64,000 nt of DNA from Mycogone perniciosa (taxonomy: Eukaryota; Ascomycota; Sordariomycetes; Hypocreales; Hypocreaceae): contig JAOALB010000118.1 of NCBI GenBank assembly GCA_025331125.1, positions 111,590 to 175,589 of the forward strand, given 5' to 3'. Shown here in pieces: positions 1 through 11,179 of the stretch. Positions within the stretch are counted from its first letter, which is position 1. Each line of letters begins with the position of its first letter. The translations under genes were made by a program, and so were the position numbers. The notes below the pieces were generated by a model. It was not told where the DNA came from. It saw nothing but the letters and a program-made list of their open reading frames with translations, and did no database searches.

Positions 1-328
1 CGTAGTTCCTTCTCGATCCTGACCAGATTCGTCCTGGGCTATATGCTGGAGTATCTCTCCAATTTTGTTTATAAGGCCGCAAGCAGTCTCCTCCATCCCC
101 GCATGAAAGGAATCCATACTGTCAGTTTGCGACAGGCCCGCTGTTGAGAATTGCGCGCAAAAACTCATCTAATGGGTATCATCATCTCTGTTCCCAAACC
201 TGGCGAGAGACCAGTCTCTGCTCTGGCTTTGTCGCCGCCTCTAGGACATGTGCCTGTTTGTAACCAGTCACCTCGCTGTATATGACCCATCCGAACTGCG
301 CTGGCCTATGGTCGAGGATGTGGTTCGA

Positions 329-1078
329 TCAGTCATCCTCCGGCGGCAGCTCGTCGTCAATGTAGCGTATTAATGTCACTCTCATCTCCGTCGTGTCGTT
401 GCCTCGTAAGACATCGCTGATAAAATGGGCCTCCACCTGCATTTGAACCATCTCCAAAGCACCCCTCAATACTCCGCACAGTATGTTCGAATACCAGAGC
501 TCGTCTTGTGCTCGTCCATCATCCGGAAGCTCCACGAAGTCGGCGAATGGGTTCTCGTCGAACACTAATGAGAATGAGTTGTTGTCGCTTGTCCAGTTCG
601 TCACTTGCGGGGTAATATTTAGGAATATTTTAAACCCAACCTAAGTTTCCCGATCATTAGTAAAAGCCCATGTATTCTCCCATTCGATCGTATGTGCATA
701 CTCGTGCTATCATGTCCGCAGTTTCACGGAAGTTCACACAACGCTTCATTGTATTCGACTTGGCGAGATAGTCTTCAATGAGCCGCAGTCCAATATTGTA
801 GCCCATTTTGTCCAGTTGTCGGTTTACTTCCGCATAGTCGTCTTCAAAGTCTTTGCAGAGCTGTGCGACAACCGTACCGTATGTCAAAGTTACGAGTTCG
901 GCATTGACCTTGTCGATTCGCGTTCTAGCCATTGCGTCAGATTTAAAGCCAAGGTTCTAGAAAACTGCCTGTCTTACTTCCAAATTCTATATCCTCGTTA
1001 GATCATGTGGGTTGAAAGGGGTATGTACTGAATGACAACGTACTCCTCCCCTATGCGGGATGCTTTGCTGGCAGCCAT
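329..1078 (-). CDS. bet3: TRAPP complex core subunit BET3
   Basis: Core subunit of the TRAPP vesicle-tethering complexes, which act as a Rab/Ypt1 exchange factor at the ER-Golgi and Golgi. The spliced product is 192 aa, close to the roughly 180-193 aa usual for BET3. Exons read on the minus strand: 1078-1044, 986-978, 924-702 and 640-329. Recognisable family blocks are GEEIWKTRIDKVNAEL (spanning the first three exons), CKDFEDDYAEVNRQLDKMGY, NIGLRLIEDYLAKSN, FRETADMIAR, then VGFKIFLNITPQVTNW and YSNILCGVLRGALEMVQMQ. All three introns have GT...AG ends (donors GTACGT, GTAAGA, GTATGC), are 53-61 nt long, and the frame closes exactly. The second exon is only 9 nt. The start was chosen because it restores the conserved SKASRIGEE amino end; the ATG at 932 would lose it. 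It diverges from the WD40 gene at 1496. Confidence 0.95.
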
Positions 1079-1495
1079 GGCTGGCCGATTTCGATGCTGC
1101 AAATCCACACGAGGTCCTGCGAGTTATAGTGTTTGGAGCGGCCGTTTATGCCGCGGGTGTTGACCTTGACTGTGCAAATGTATGTTCCAGCAGCTTGTCG
1201 TTGGGTGTTGTCATTACCAGGGGCTGCTCAAGAGGAGTGCATCAGTACCTCGGAGGACGGAGGCCCTGGTCGCCGACGCAGGAACAATCAACGGCCCGAG
1301 AGCCAATAGGAGCCTTAATTGTGCGGCGGTACGCTAACAGTTTCCGCCTCAAAGCTTCGTGCTAATGATACAACAGAGATACTCGTACGGCTCGATTCCG
1401 ACGCGACAATTCCTGCAAAGCGCGCCCTTCTCCTTCTCTTAAGAGCCACTACTCAACATAGCGAGATACCCCGCGAGACCGCTCAATCCTTCAAC
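1079..1495. promoter_or_regulatory. shared divergent promoter, bet3 / U5 WD40 gene
   Basis: This 417-bp spacer separates the start codons of two divergent housekeeping genes, so it must hold both promoters and 5' leaders. No TATA box or known operator was recognised with confidence. Its role is inferred from gene orientation only. Confidence 0.5.
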
Positions 1496-2716
1496 ATGTC
1501 GGCAGAAAAGCGCCCCGCGGACGATGATCCCGGATTATCAAAGATGCTCGTGAAGAGGCAGAACGTGAACTCTTCGGAGGGAGCGCTCGCTCGTCTCAAT
1601 GCGTCCAATAACTCTCTGATCCAAGTCGTAAGTGCTGAGTTCAAGGCCCCGTGTATCCAACTGACACATCTCCCAGGCTCGGCGAACAAGTGGACTTCAG
1701 GCGCCAGTGATGGAACTGACAGGCCACTCAGGCGAGATTTTCGCAGCCAAGTTCGACCCAACAGGCAACTTGATAGCTTCTGGCTCGATGGACAGGAGCA
1801 TCAGTATGGCATCGATTTCCCTTACGAAAATGGTTTGGACTGACGTGGAGTAGTGCTTTGGAGGACCTACGGCGATTGTGAGAACTACGGCATATTAAAC
1901 GGTCACAAGGGTGCAGTTCTTGATCTCCAATGGTCGCGCGATTCGGAGATATTGTATTCAGGCTCGGCCGATATGCATCTCGCAAGCTGGGATCTGACGA
2001 ATGGGACGCGCATACGACGATACGTTGGGCACGAGGAGATTATCAACACTATGGATATCAGCAAGCGAGGCGAGGAGTTGCTAATCAGTGGAAGCGACGA
2101 TTCGACAATTGGCATTTGGGACCCACGAACCAAAAACGCTGCCGATTATATACAGACAGACTTCCCCGTCACCGCGGTGGCTATTTCTCAGGCTGGGAAT
2201 GAGATCTACTCGGGCAGCATCGACAATGACATTCGAGTGTGGGACCTCAGGAAAAAAGAAGTGGTGTATTCCATGTTGGGACATTCGGATACCATCACCT
2301 CTCTAAGAGTCTCACCAGACTCGCAGTCACTTCTGTCATATGCCATGGACACGACCGTCAGGACGTGGGACATCCGTCCATTTGCCCCTACTGAGAGGCA
2401 TGTCCGCACATTCGATGGAGCAACCACGGGCCTAGAACAGAACCTAACGGGCGCAAGCTGGGATTCCGATGGCAAGAGGATAGCTGCCGCGTCGGGTGAT
2501 GGTACTGTTGTTGTATGGTCTAGTGAGAGCGGGAAGCTCATGTACAAACTCCCTGGTCACAAGGGAAGCGTCAACTGTGCCGAGTTTGCTCCTGGCAAGG
2601 ATCCAATACGTACGATACAGTCTCATACACAACTTTCAATAATGATGATGTGGCTAACGGTTCTAGTTCTGTCTGCGTCATCTGACCGCACAATGCTCCT
2701 CGGTGAGCTTAGTTGA
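1496..2716 (+). CDS. cwf17: U5 snRNP 40-kDa WD40-repeat protein (Cwf17/Spf38, SNRNP40-like)
   Basis: A seven-bladed WD40 propeller of the U5 snRNP, part of the spliceosome in the nucleus. Exons are 1496-1627, 1677-1803, 1854-2609 and 2667-2716, giving 354 aa, the usual size of the family. Family landmarks are the LQAPVMELTGHSGEIFAAKF first blade, LWRTYGDCENYGILNGHKGA, WDLTNGTRIRRYVGHEEIIN, the IWDPRTKNA blade, VRTWDIRPFAP, and the terminal LSASSDRTMLLGEL. Donors GTAAGT, GTATGG and GTACGA with acceptors CAG, TAG and TAG keep the frame throughout. The terminal exon is only 50 nt and supplies the last strand. Other propellers resemble this fold, but the YGDCENY and GLEQNLTGASWD blocks point to the U5-40K branch. 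Confidence 0.92.
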
Positions 2717-4215
2717 ATGAGCACGAGGCTCGTCCAGAAAGAAACTGAGCGTCCGTAACAGTCGCACCAGTCAAACCAGGCGTTGACCGATAAGCTCTGC
2801 AACAACCTTGAGAGAATACTTGGGGGCTCTACGACCATTCGATTCAGCCACTGACCTTTGTGCGGGCTGTAGTTTTGGCGTTTAGAGGGTCGCCATGCCA
2901 AATCGGGTGGGGGCATATCGGGCATATACCGAGGCTAAATCCCTGAATAACGACGTTGTATCTTGTCGGGCGAAGGTGGATGCCTGATGGAATGATGCAT
3001 AAGGGCTGGAGTGTAGGCACATGTCGCAATGATATCAGGCTTGATATCTCGCAGGCCAAACTGGTCTTACCAAATGCTTTTTGCGTACGAGGGTGATAAT
3101 ATCGACCCTCCCAATGCCTCATAGATACCAACTTGATAAGAGAAAAAACTTGATAATGCTGAATTAAGGAGCATATCGTATGATCTTTTATAATAGCATT
3201 CAGTTTGTGATGGTAATGCGCGAACTGAGATGGTTCCGCTATTGGGGGACGATATGCTAGCACAGAATACTCCGTATTCTTGTGAAATATTGATGCAAGA
3301 CAAGACTTCCTCGTAGTATGTAATAACCACAAAAAGCAAAGCGGCTCTATTTATGTATAGTTTATACTTGAGACACTGTCATTAGATATCACGCTCAGGC
3401 CAACCAATCCGAGGGACAACGTCAGCACAATAGCGCAGCCGGACCATTGGTGGTAGCGCCGGCATCATGAAACACCACCCTCTCGTCTCGAACTCCTGCA
3501 ACACGCCTGACGTCGCAGGGCAGATTCACCATCCCTGCTAAATGTCTGATGAAGCAATCCACTGCAACCCCTCTGACACCTCCTGAAAAATAAATAGCTG
3601 GAGTGGATGTGGATGGGCGTGTTGCGCACCAGCGGAGAAGCCGTGATGTTTGACGACTAAAAAGGAGGCGTATCGTGTTGCGTTGCGTGTTCTCCCTCCC
3701 GCAACCATTCATGTGCTTTTCTTTTCCATTGTTACGCGATGCACGGCGGTTTCCTTTTTCGTGCGTGAGGCGCGGAGCTGTTTTCTTGCTTCTTCGTTAG
3801 AACCGTGTCTGGTGTTCGTTCTTCCTCTTTGCTCTTCCGATTTTTGATCATCACCATCTTACTTCTATTCATTCATTCATTCAGTCTTCGTCTTGGTTCT
3901 TCTCTATTAGGTACTACCTACTTGGCGCATGTCTCGGTCGCCGCCTATTTTCTTTTTTTCAAATTCGCCATCGATGCGATTGATACCCTTCGTTTCCTCC
4001 GGTATTCCGGCTTTCTTTACGAGTTATTCATAGTTCATGTTCTTGATCCGTGTCGTTCATCGATATCAGCATTGACAGAGAGTTCATCGACACTTTTCCC
4101 AGGACTGCGTCCAGAAACCCATCATACATACACGACACCGACCGAATTTACAGTCGCGCGCGCGACTAGCTTAAATTACTCAGAGGGAGATTGCATTTGC
4201 GCCCGGGGGAAAAAA
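2717..4215. other. intergenic region, no gene recognised
   Basis: This is the 3' flank of the WD40 gene followed by the upstream region of the membrane-protein gene. Several overlapping open stretches exist on both strands around 2844-3339, but they lack recognisable domains and intron logic. Positions 3690-4200 are rich in TTC/CTT pyrimidine tracts, as expected for a fungal promoter and leader. An open frame runs into the 4216 start from 3805, but its translation is low-complexity and does not resemble protein. Confidence 0.5.
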
Positions 4216-5479
4216 ATGGCTGATGAAAGGAGGATGGAACGTCTTCGTGCTGATCTCATTCGAAAAGCCCGACTAGAAAGACGTGGGAGCAATACAGAGG
4301 GGGGAGCACAGAGTCAACCAGCAACCGAACAAGTTGAAATGCGAGAAAACAATCCCGACAACACAGAGAGTTCGCAACGGCAGCTTAGGCTATCACGACT
4401 GATGTTGGGGGGAGGAAGCGACACCTCCGGGGGCGGACCCGAGGGGGTAGGGTTAGAGGGCCCGAAGACACCACAAGTTTCTCGCAATCGATTGAGTCAA
4501 CCATCTTTTTATATGACGCCCAATGGAAGACCAGTGTCGGTATTGGTGCAATTGGGGGTTATACCCAGCATTCCCGAGACAGCGGTGCTAGCAAGTAACG
4601 GCATTGGTCAGGGACCTGGAGTCGGAGGAGCAACTCAACCCATGACAAGCGGAGCAAGCAACCCCGGATCACAGCGGATTGGAGATGCTCAGATTTATGG
4701 CCTGCAAGGCAGCAGAAGGCCGCCGAAGCGCTTCCTGTTCTGTTTTCCGTGGGTCAAATCTAGACTCATCCGTGCTCAGCTTGTCCAGTGCTTCGTGTCA
4801 GGTCTCTTTGTCGCCCTGCTGCTGGCAGTATGTAAGTTGAAATACAAAGGATCTCTCACCCCTCCGTGGAAGCGGCCCAAGTTGCTAACATGACAAAGAT
4901 CTGTGTCTGACACTATCGAGAAATGTAGTTGTAAGCGAGTTGAACATCATGATGATTCTCATCATTCTCATGGCAGCTGTTTTTTTCTGTTACTGTATCA
5001 TCCGATTATTCGTCCTTGCTATCCGAAGAGATCGCATCAGAGGTAATGGACTGGAGAGTTCAATGGATCCCCGGGGTTATGCAATTCCACGGACGCCGAT
5101 CCGGGTTGTTATGGTTCAAGACGAAGAGGCCGCAGGGGTTGAGAGCGAAACGGCAAAGACAAAGCCGCCTGCGTATGGTCTTTGGCGAGAGAGTGTGGTA
5201 AGTAGAGAGAAACTCGGTTGACTCACGGCTTAACTTGGACTGACGAGAGAACAGCGCGTGGACCCGAACCGGCTATTTTGGCAACGGAATGAAGCTGCGG
5301 ATGCCATGCCCCAGTCTGAAATGCCAGGACCCAGGCCGCCTTCATACATTTCTGAGGACGGAGTATCGTATGTGGTAGATGCTGCTCCTCGGTCAGTTGC
5401 GCCGCCAGTTGAGGTGCCACAACCAGTAGTACTACACCCTTCGGAGGTTGGAAGGCTTGGCCAACCGCCTCCGCAATGA
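4216..5479 (+). CDS. two-pass membrane protein with PPxY motifs (function unknown)
   Basis: Exons 4216-4831, 4899-5197 and 5255-5479 give 379 aa. The first ~180 residues are polar and low in predicted structure, with a basic, charged start (MADERRMERLRADLIRKARL). Two hydrophobic segments follow: about residues 188-212 (interrupted by intron 1) and 222-248, with a short loop between them. The tail carries two PPxY motifs, PPAY (bases 5164-5175) and PPSY (5336-5347), and ends proline-rich. PPxY motifs are known ligands of WW domains, notably those of Rsp5/Nedd4 ubiquitin ligases, so an adaptor role at an endomembrane is a reasonable inference but not shown. I recall similar conserved, uncharacterised proteins in other Pezizomycotina. 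Introns use GTAAGT donors at both sites. The ATG at 4216 was preferred because it begins protein-like sequence right after an A-rich leader. Confidence 0.8.
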
Positions 5480-7969
5480 TGAGGGAGGGACCTAGAAATA
5501 CTAGTAATAAACAGACAGGCCCATATTGTTACCATAATCATAATGAGGTCGTTGGCCATTGGCCCATATAGACAGAGAGTCTTGCAAAGTGTCCGTGCAG
5601 GCGGGGGATCTCCAATAGGGAGATTGGCAGCCACCAAACAACCACGCGAACAGGGAGCACAGAGGCATTGTACGTACTCTGTACGGAGTACAAAAAGAGT
5701 AAAAAGAGCCTTGTTATTTCCATTCTTTGACTACTTAATGAATCAATTAATGGCCTTGGGGCACCATAGACCTTTTGTTCTGTCTTTCTTCACCATGTTA
5801 AGATGGATGGATGTCTGTCCTGCATGAAGGGCTTTTGGTGGGGGAATGATTACACAGTTGTCATGTTTGTGGTCCCTCCTTTCCCCTCTTCATGCAAAAA
5901 GGGTCTGGTAAAAAAAAGAAATTATGCATCCCAGTCAAGCACTTGGCTTGTTCCCTTTCCAGCGTTTGCAGGACTGTTGATTGGCCAGCGAGGCGCATAT
6001 TGTATGTATGTATGTATGTATGTATGAATGTAAATGATATATGATGGATACCAACGGTCTATGGTCTGGCATTTGTTCAACGTCAATATTCAGAATCTGT
6101 CTCAGCCATCCGGAGGAGGACCGCTTGGAGACGAAGCTAATACGAACGACAGATTACTATTTCGTACATAAGAAAACCTCCGGAGACACTGTTAGACTCG
6201 GACAAATGGCTCCGGGCAGGCTGCTAGGTTGAGAGCCTGACTTAGTGGCTTCGAAACGGATACGCCGTAGTGCCAACAAGACTCCCATGCCTTTGACACC
6301 GTGCGTGTGCTAAATAATAACTCGGATTCTGGAATCTGGACACGTTGCCTGCGCACTAACAAGTGATCACGGGGGACAGATGGATGGTCGAGCTTGGAAC
6401 TTGGGGAGCGCGGCTGCTAATCCGGAAGAAGAAGGACTAGTACAGATGGGATACTTGAAGCGCAGGTGCATATTTGTATTGTCCACAGGTACCCAGAAGG
6501 TAGTGGCCTTGCATGCAGATGACAATCTCGGCCTGTGGCAAAGTACCCCTCCAAGGGCCCGACTGGTGGGGGGGAGGGGGAGCCCTGAAGCGCAACAGAT
6601 GGGGGGCCAATCCAGCGACTCCAAAGGCCGCAGGACCGCCTGCGCGCGCGCTGGGCCGCTTTCTCACGGGCACACGCACTGGACAATCGATTGATTGAGC
6701 ACCGCCTGCTAGGTACGAGTAGGAGTAGGCATTGGCATCGTGCGCTTATCCCCTCCTCCCTCGCCCTCGCACACACACTTCGCTCCACTCCCTCTCCTCC
6801 CTCTCTCTTCCCTCCAAACCGAAGTGAAAAAAAAAACTCTTTCACAAGAAAAAATTTCGCCTTCTGCAGGAAAGAAATCCACGGATCCGTTGGTGGACGT
6901 TCGCCGTTGTTGTCGCAGTAGCCGGAAGCTTAACGAATCGATATCCCATTGAAAAATTTCGAAAGGAAAAAAAAAAGGTGTGTATTTGCCCACAAACAAT
7001 TCGGCTTGTTTTTCGTGTGTTTCGTTCGTTTGCGCGCTCGGTCGTGTCTCCCCTCTGTTGCCCTTGCGCCCTTTTTCGATCGTCCGTCTCGCGCGCGCTC
7101 GGGGTTCTGCGACCTCTTTTTTGTGGAAGTTGGGATCGCGATTTGCCTTGTCCTTCGGCCTGGTACGGATTTCTGGTTGCGCGCTCGCGGCCCGGCTATC
7201 GCGACAATTTCTCGACTGCGAACCGGAGCGCCAAGTGGGATTTGCACCGTGTGCGACCCGAGCAACACCGTGCGATGCCGACCCCAAGAACCCTCTCTCT
7301 CTCTCTCTATGATGATGCCAGCCAATCCCTGGACTTTGCGCAACAGGCGACTGAGGATCGCATCCATCTCGGATCCTCGCCAATCCGCTTTGGAAAGAGA
7401 GGAATCAACTGTCTGGAAAGTGCCGTGTCATGAACCGCTTATCACCGAGCACGAACCCATGCCTGCACTCTCGTTTGACACAACATTACGGCTCTGTCCG
7501 CAATCACGAGCTAGAATCAACGCTTCGACTTGATGTGTCACCATGTGATTAGGTGCACTCGACTATGGCTTAACCATTGCGTCGCCGCCTCAGAGTCTCG
7601 CGCCAACAAGACAACTCCGATATTAATTTACGTACTGGGCGTCGGCCTCTGCCCATTGACTTGTGAAAACGGCGCACCACTCTCCAGGCGTATTCATGAT
7701 TCTCTCAGCCGCGATTCTTTTCTCCAATCTGTTGGTCTGTCGTTACCCAGGGCATCATCAAGACGAGGGAATTTTTTTTCGCGGGGATTTAACACGGACC
7801 CGCAAGGCTTCCTAGGCATTATCATCCGGTCTACCCCGACGCGAGCGAAGGCAGTCCCGACATTGAATAGCGGTTGGGCAATAGGCATTTGTTGGCATTG
7901 TCGACTTAACAAGTTTGTATTGGGGATGTCTTTGCTGACCATGTCTATCTAGGATTACCTCTCATCACA
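5480..7969. other. long spacer and pyrimidine-rich leader of the zinc-knuckle gene
   Basis: No protein-coding gene is supported. A (TATG)n microsatellite lies at about 6001-6026. From roughly 6760 to 7310 the sequence is rich in CT tracts, ending in a (CT)n run at about 7291-7309, typical of promoters and leaders of highly expressed fungal genes. A branch-like GCTGAC (7934-7939) and a CTAG acceptor ending at 7952, only 17 nt before the start codon, suggest that the gene has an intron in its 5' UTR. The matching donor could not be fixed. Confidence 0.45.
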
Positions 7970-8837
7970 ATGTCTTCTCTCTCTCGTCGTGCTTGCTACA
8001 AGTGTGGCAATGTTGGCCACTATGCTGAGGTTTGCTCCTCCGCCGAGCGACTCTGCTACAACTGTATGTGCATTCCCCTGCAAATGGATACGGATAGACA
8101 AGACTAACTGACTCGTTCTTCAGGCAAGCAGCCAGGTATGACTTTTCGACAGAAGTGGCTGTTCCGTGAATGATTCTGACAAGATACGCCCAATAGGTCA
8201 CGAGTCCAACGGCTGCCCTCTCCCACGCTCTACCGAGGCCAAGCAGTGCTATCACTGCCAGGGACTCGGCCATGTCCAGGCCGACTGCCCTACCCTGCGC
8301 CTGAGCGGCACCGCCACCAGCGGCCGCTGCTACAACTGTGGCCAGCCTGGCCACTTGGCTGTATGTTTTTCTATCATCCAGAACTTCTACTCTACTCCGT
8401 GCCAAGCGTTTGGAATACTGACATATGGCGTATAGCGCGCTTGCCCTAACCCCGTCAACGCCGGTGTGGGCCGTGGTGCCCCCATAGGCCGAGGCGGATT
8501 CGTGAATGGCTATGCCGGACGGGGCGGCTTTGCCAACGGCCCTCGTCCCGCTACCTGCTACAAGTGCGGTGGTCCTAACCACTTTGCCCGCGACTGCCAG
8601 GCCCAGGCCATGAAGTGCTATGCGTGCGGCAAGCTGGGCCACATTTCCAGGGACTGCACTGCCCCCAACGGTGGCCCGCTGAACACCGCCGGCAAGACCT
8701 GCTACCAGTGCGGCGAGGCTGGCCACATCTCACGCGATTGCCCCCAGAAGAACGCCAACAACGAGATCAATAACGAGGTTGTTGACCTGGGCAACGTGGC
8801 GGCTGCTGCCGTGGCTCCCATTGCGCCAGTTGCATAG
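7970..8837 (+). CDS. gis2: CCHC zinc-knuckle nucleic-acid-binding protein (GIS2/CNBP/Byr3 type)
   Basis: A cytoplasmic single-stranded nucleic-acid-binding protein of the CNBP family, linked in yeast and animals to mRNA binding and translation. Exons 7970-8063, 8124-8135, 8197-8360 and 8436-8837 give 223 aa. Seven CX2CX4HX4C knuckles can be read: CYKCGNVGHYAEVC, CYNCKQPGHESNGC, CYHCQGLGHVQADC, CYNCGQPGHLARAC, CYKCGGPNHFARDC, CYACGKLGHISRDC and CYQCGEAGHISRDC. A Gly/Arg-rich linker (GRGAPIGRGG...GRGG) lies between knuckles 4 and 5, as is usual. The second exon is just 12 nt and encodes the middle of knuckle 2; without it that knuckle loses its CKQPG core. Knuckle 4 is also split by an intron, completed by the CGCGCTTGC junction at 8436. 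Confidence 0.95.
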
Positions 8838-11179
8838 ACGAGAGTGGACATCCCGTCTGTCCAAATCCGTCCCCCAGCTAGCTCTTTGCATGGCGTAGGG
8901 GTCGGGAGGACAGACATACGCACGCCTAGGAAACTTTCCTGCACAACGCGGGAGAGATCCTAGGTCTCCTTGCCTGCTTTTGCTACGTTTTCTTATTCTC
9001 GGGTCGACACACACACAATCGCGTTGCACATTATTCCACCATGTTTCCTTGATTTCGGTTCTCCTATTCACCCTTCTCTTTCAATGGATGGTTCGCAACA
9101 TTTCTTCATCATCGACTTTTGGACAGAGTCTTCGGTCCACCTCGATTCATACTGCACCCAAAGTTCTCATCGAGATGCCATCGTTTTTCCCTACCATGAA
9201 AACGACGGCAAACAAGAATCTCTCCAACGGCCCCCCTCCTACATATGACAAGACAAGGAATAAGCAAAACAACAACGGCGGCGGCGGCGGCATCGGAAAA
9301 GTCAATATTTTCTTTCTTACACATTTTCTCTCCTTAAAAAGAAGACCTAGTTTGTAGGGACCCTTGGCTACTCATGGGTCTCTCAAATGGTTCCTGGGCA
9401 TACGACTTTCATCGAAATGACTTTGGATCACATCCCTCGGAACTACCTACGTATTACGGACTGGAACGAACGACAGACACTGTCACGTGGCTCTTGACGA
9501 CTTAAGACTTTAGGCACATGCGATGGATATACCCGTGAGGATGTGTGTGTTGTTGTGATGAGCTTGGAAACAGCGACGCTGCTCGGCGAGGCTGCAGACA
9601 AGACAAGATGGTGTTGTTGCAAGGCCACTCGTTGCAGGGCCTGCTGTGAGGAGTTGTGCAACAACTGCAAAGGGCGAGCGGCGGCGATGGTGGCAACAGC
9701 AACAGCCATTGATCATGGAGCATATGTGTGCGCTCGCGCGCGAAGGCGGTGCAAAACAGGACGTTTTGAAGAGTGGAAGACCGAGGATGTTGAGAGGATG
9801 GAAGCTGCACGGTTCAGGACTGCGCGGCACGGGGATACGTCCCAAGACTGACAAGGAAAAGGGAGCAAGGGCATGGCGTCGCCTGTGCTCGGAGTGGCTG
9901 GCGTGGCTGCCGGAGCAGATGAGAGTTGTTGGGAGATGCGGGGGATGCAATGGTAAAGTAACATATGACAAGTGGAGTGGCGCAGAAGAGGAAGATGAAG
10001 AAATCAGTCACGAGTCCTCAAGATGGTGAAGGCGGCAGCGACTAATGATGCCGTGTGTAGGTGTGAGCACGTGTAGTTGTGTGTGTGCGTGTCCGATGGC
10101 TCTTGAGATTCATACAAGGTCCTCGAGAGCAATAAGCCATCTGAGAAAGAGTCTACGGCCTATAGGTAAGATGTCCGATTTTGGAGGCACCTGATGATTC
10201 TATTTGCTATCCAACGTTCGAGTGCTACTGACTGTTAGCTGCAGACCAACTCGATGAGTAGACATCCAAACAGTCAAGTTCCATATTCCATAGATATCCC
10301 GAGCGCTTCATACTCGGTTTCCGAGATAACATGCCTTACGAAGTACTCCGCAACTGCGTAGTAGTGGAAATGGACCTTGCCTTGTCCTTGTTAGCTGCAG
10401 TGTAACCACACCTGGTCCCAATGAATAGCGCCCAGAAAGGAGGACAAGAACCAGCTAGACCCAATGTGAATATAAGCCGCTTTTAGCTGCTGCGGCTGCT
10501 GGCCGTTTACGAAACGGCGAACTTGTTGGTTGGTAGTTGTAGCACCAAGATCAGCAGGGCTGCAGGTGAATCCGCCTTATGAGGCTGAGGTGCATTGTAG
10601 TAGTGTCCATGTTGTTGTATGTATTTACGTACCGTATTTGGAATCATGTGTGACAGCGGTATCCTCAGGGCTGAATCCTGATAATTCGCCGCCTTCTCTT
10701 CTTTCTCCTCCTATATCATCGCCTATATCATCACCTATATGAATGCCTCACAACCTTCTAGGAAATGTCTCTCCTGATTTCGCTCCATCAAATTTCTCCC
10801 TGTTGAATTATTCTTCCTTGCTGGCTACGGTTTCCGAGACACCAGTTGATGAGGCGGGGGTGTGTGGAATCAGAATCCTTCGTCTAAATTCATTTGTCCA
10901 AGCATTAATAACGAGAAACCTCTCACTACCAACTGGCGACGCAGAAAGACTAGTCTTTGATTCATAATTGACTCATTTTGGCCCCCGCGATGTATGTGGC
11001 AGACAACAGAACTGCTGGAGGACCCGAACTATTACTGACTTGCCTACCCTAACACCTCAGTTTCCCTCTACATACTCGTCTGAAGAAGGAGCCAGATTGT
11101 TTCTCATCTAAGAAACCGTAGAAGGGGCTATCTTTGCTGGTAGTACTACGTTGTTCCGTCTTGCAATTGCTCCTCCATT
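8838..11179. other. intergenic region, no gene recognised
   Basis: This region holds the 3' flank of the zinc-knuckle gene and the upstream region of the calpain gene. Open stretches around 9443-10029 overlap each other on both strands and are compositionally odd (Cys/Ala-rich or Ser/His-rich), without recognisable domains. A short GGCGGCGGCGGCGGC run sits at about 9279-9293. The segment 10680-10740 carries repeated CTATATCATC units. Confidence 0.5.

Noticed and set aside
2844..3339. Overlapping open stretches of 90-160 codons on the minus strand
   Set aside because: They overlap in two frames, have no recognisable domain, and sit in the AT-rich flank of the WD40 gene. Chance frames are the simplest explanation.
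6709..7383. A 224-codon open stretch on the minus strand and equally long ones on the plus strand
   Set aside because: All are translations of CT/GA-rich low-complexity sequence (Arg/Ser/Glu or Leu/Pro/Ser runs), best explained as the promoter and leader of the zinc-knuckle gene.
7965..8726. A 253-codon open stretch antisense to the zinc-knuckle gene
   Set aside because: It mirrors real, biased coding sequence on the opposite strand and produces an Ala/Gly/Val-rich product with no domain.
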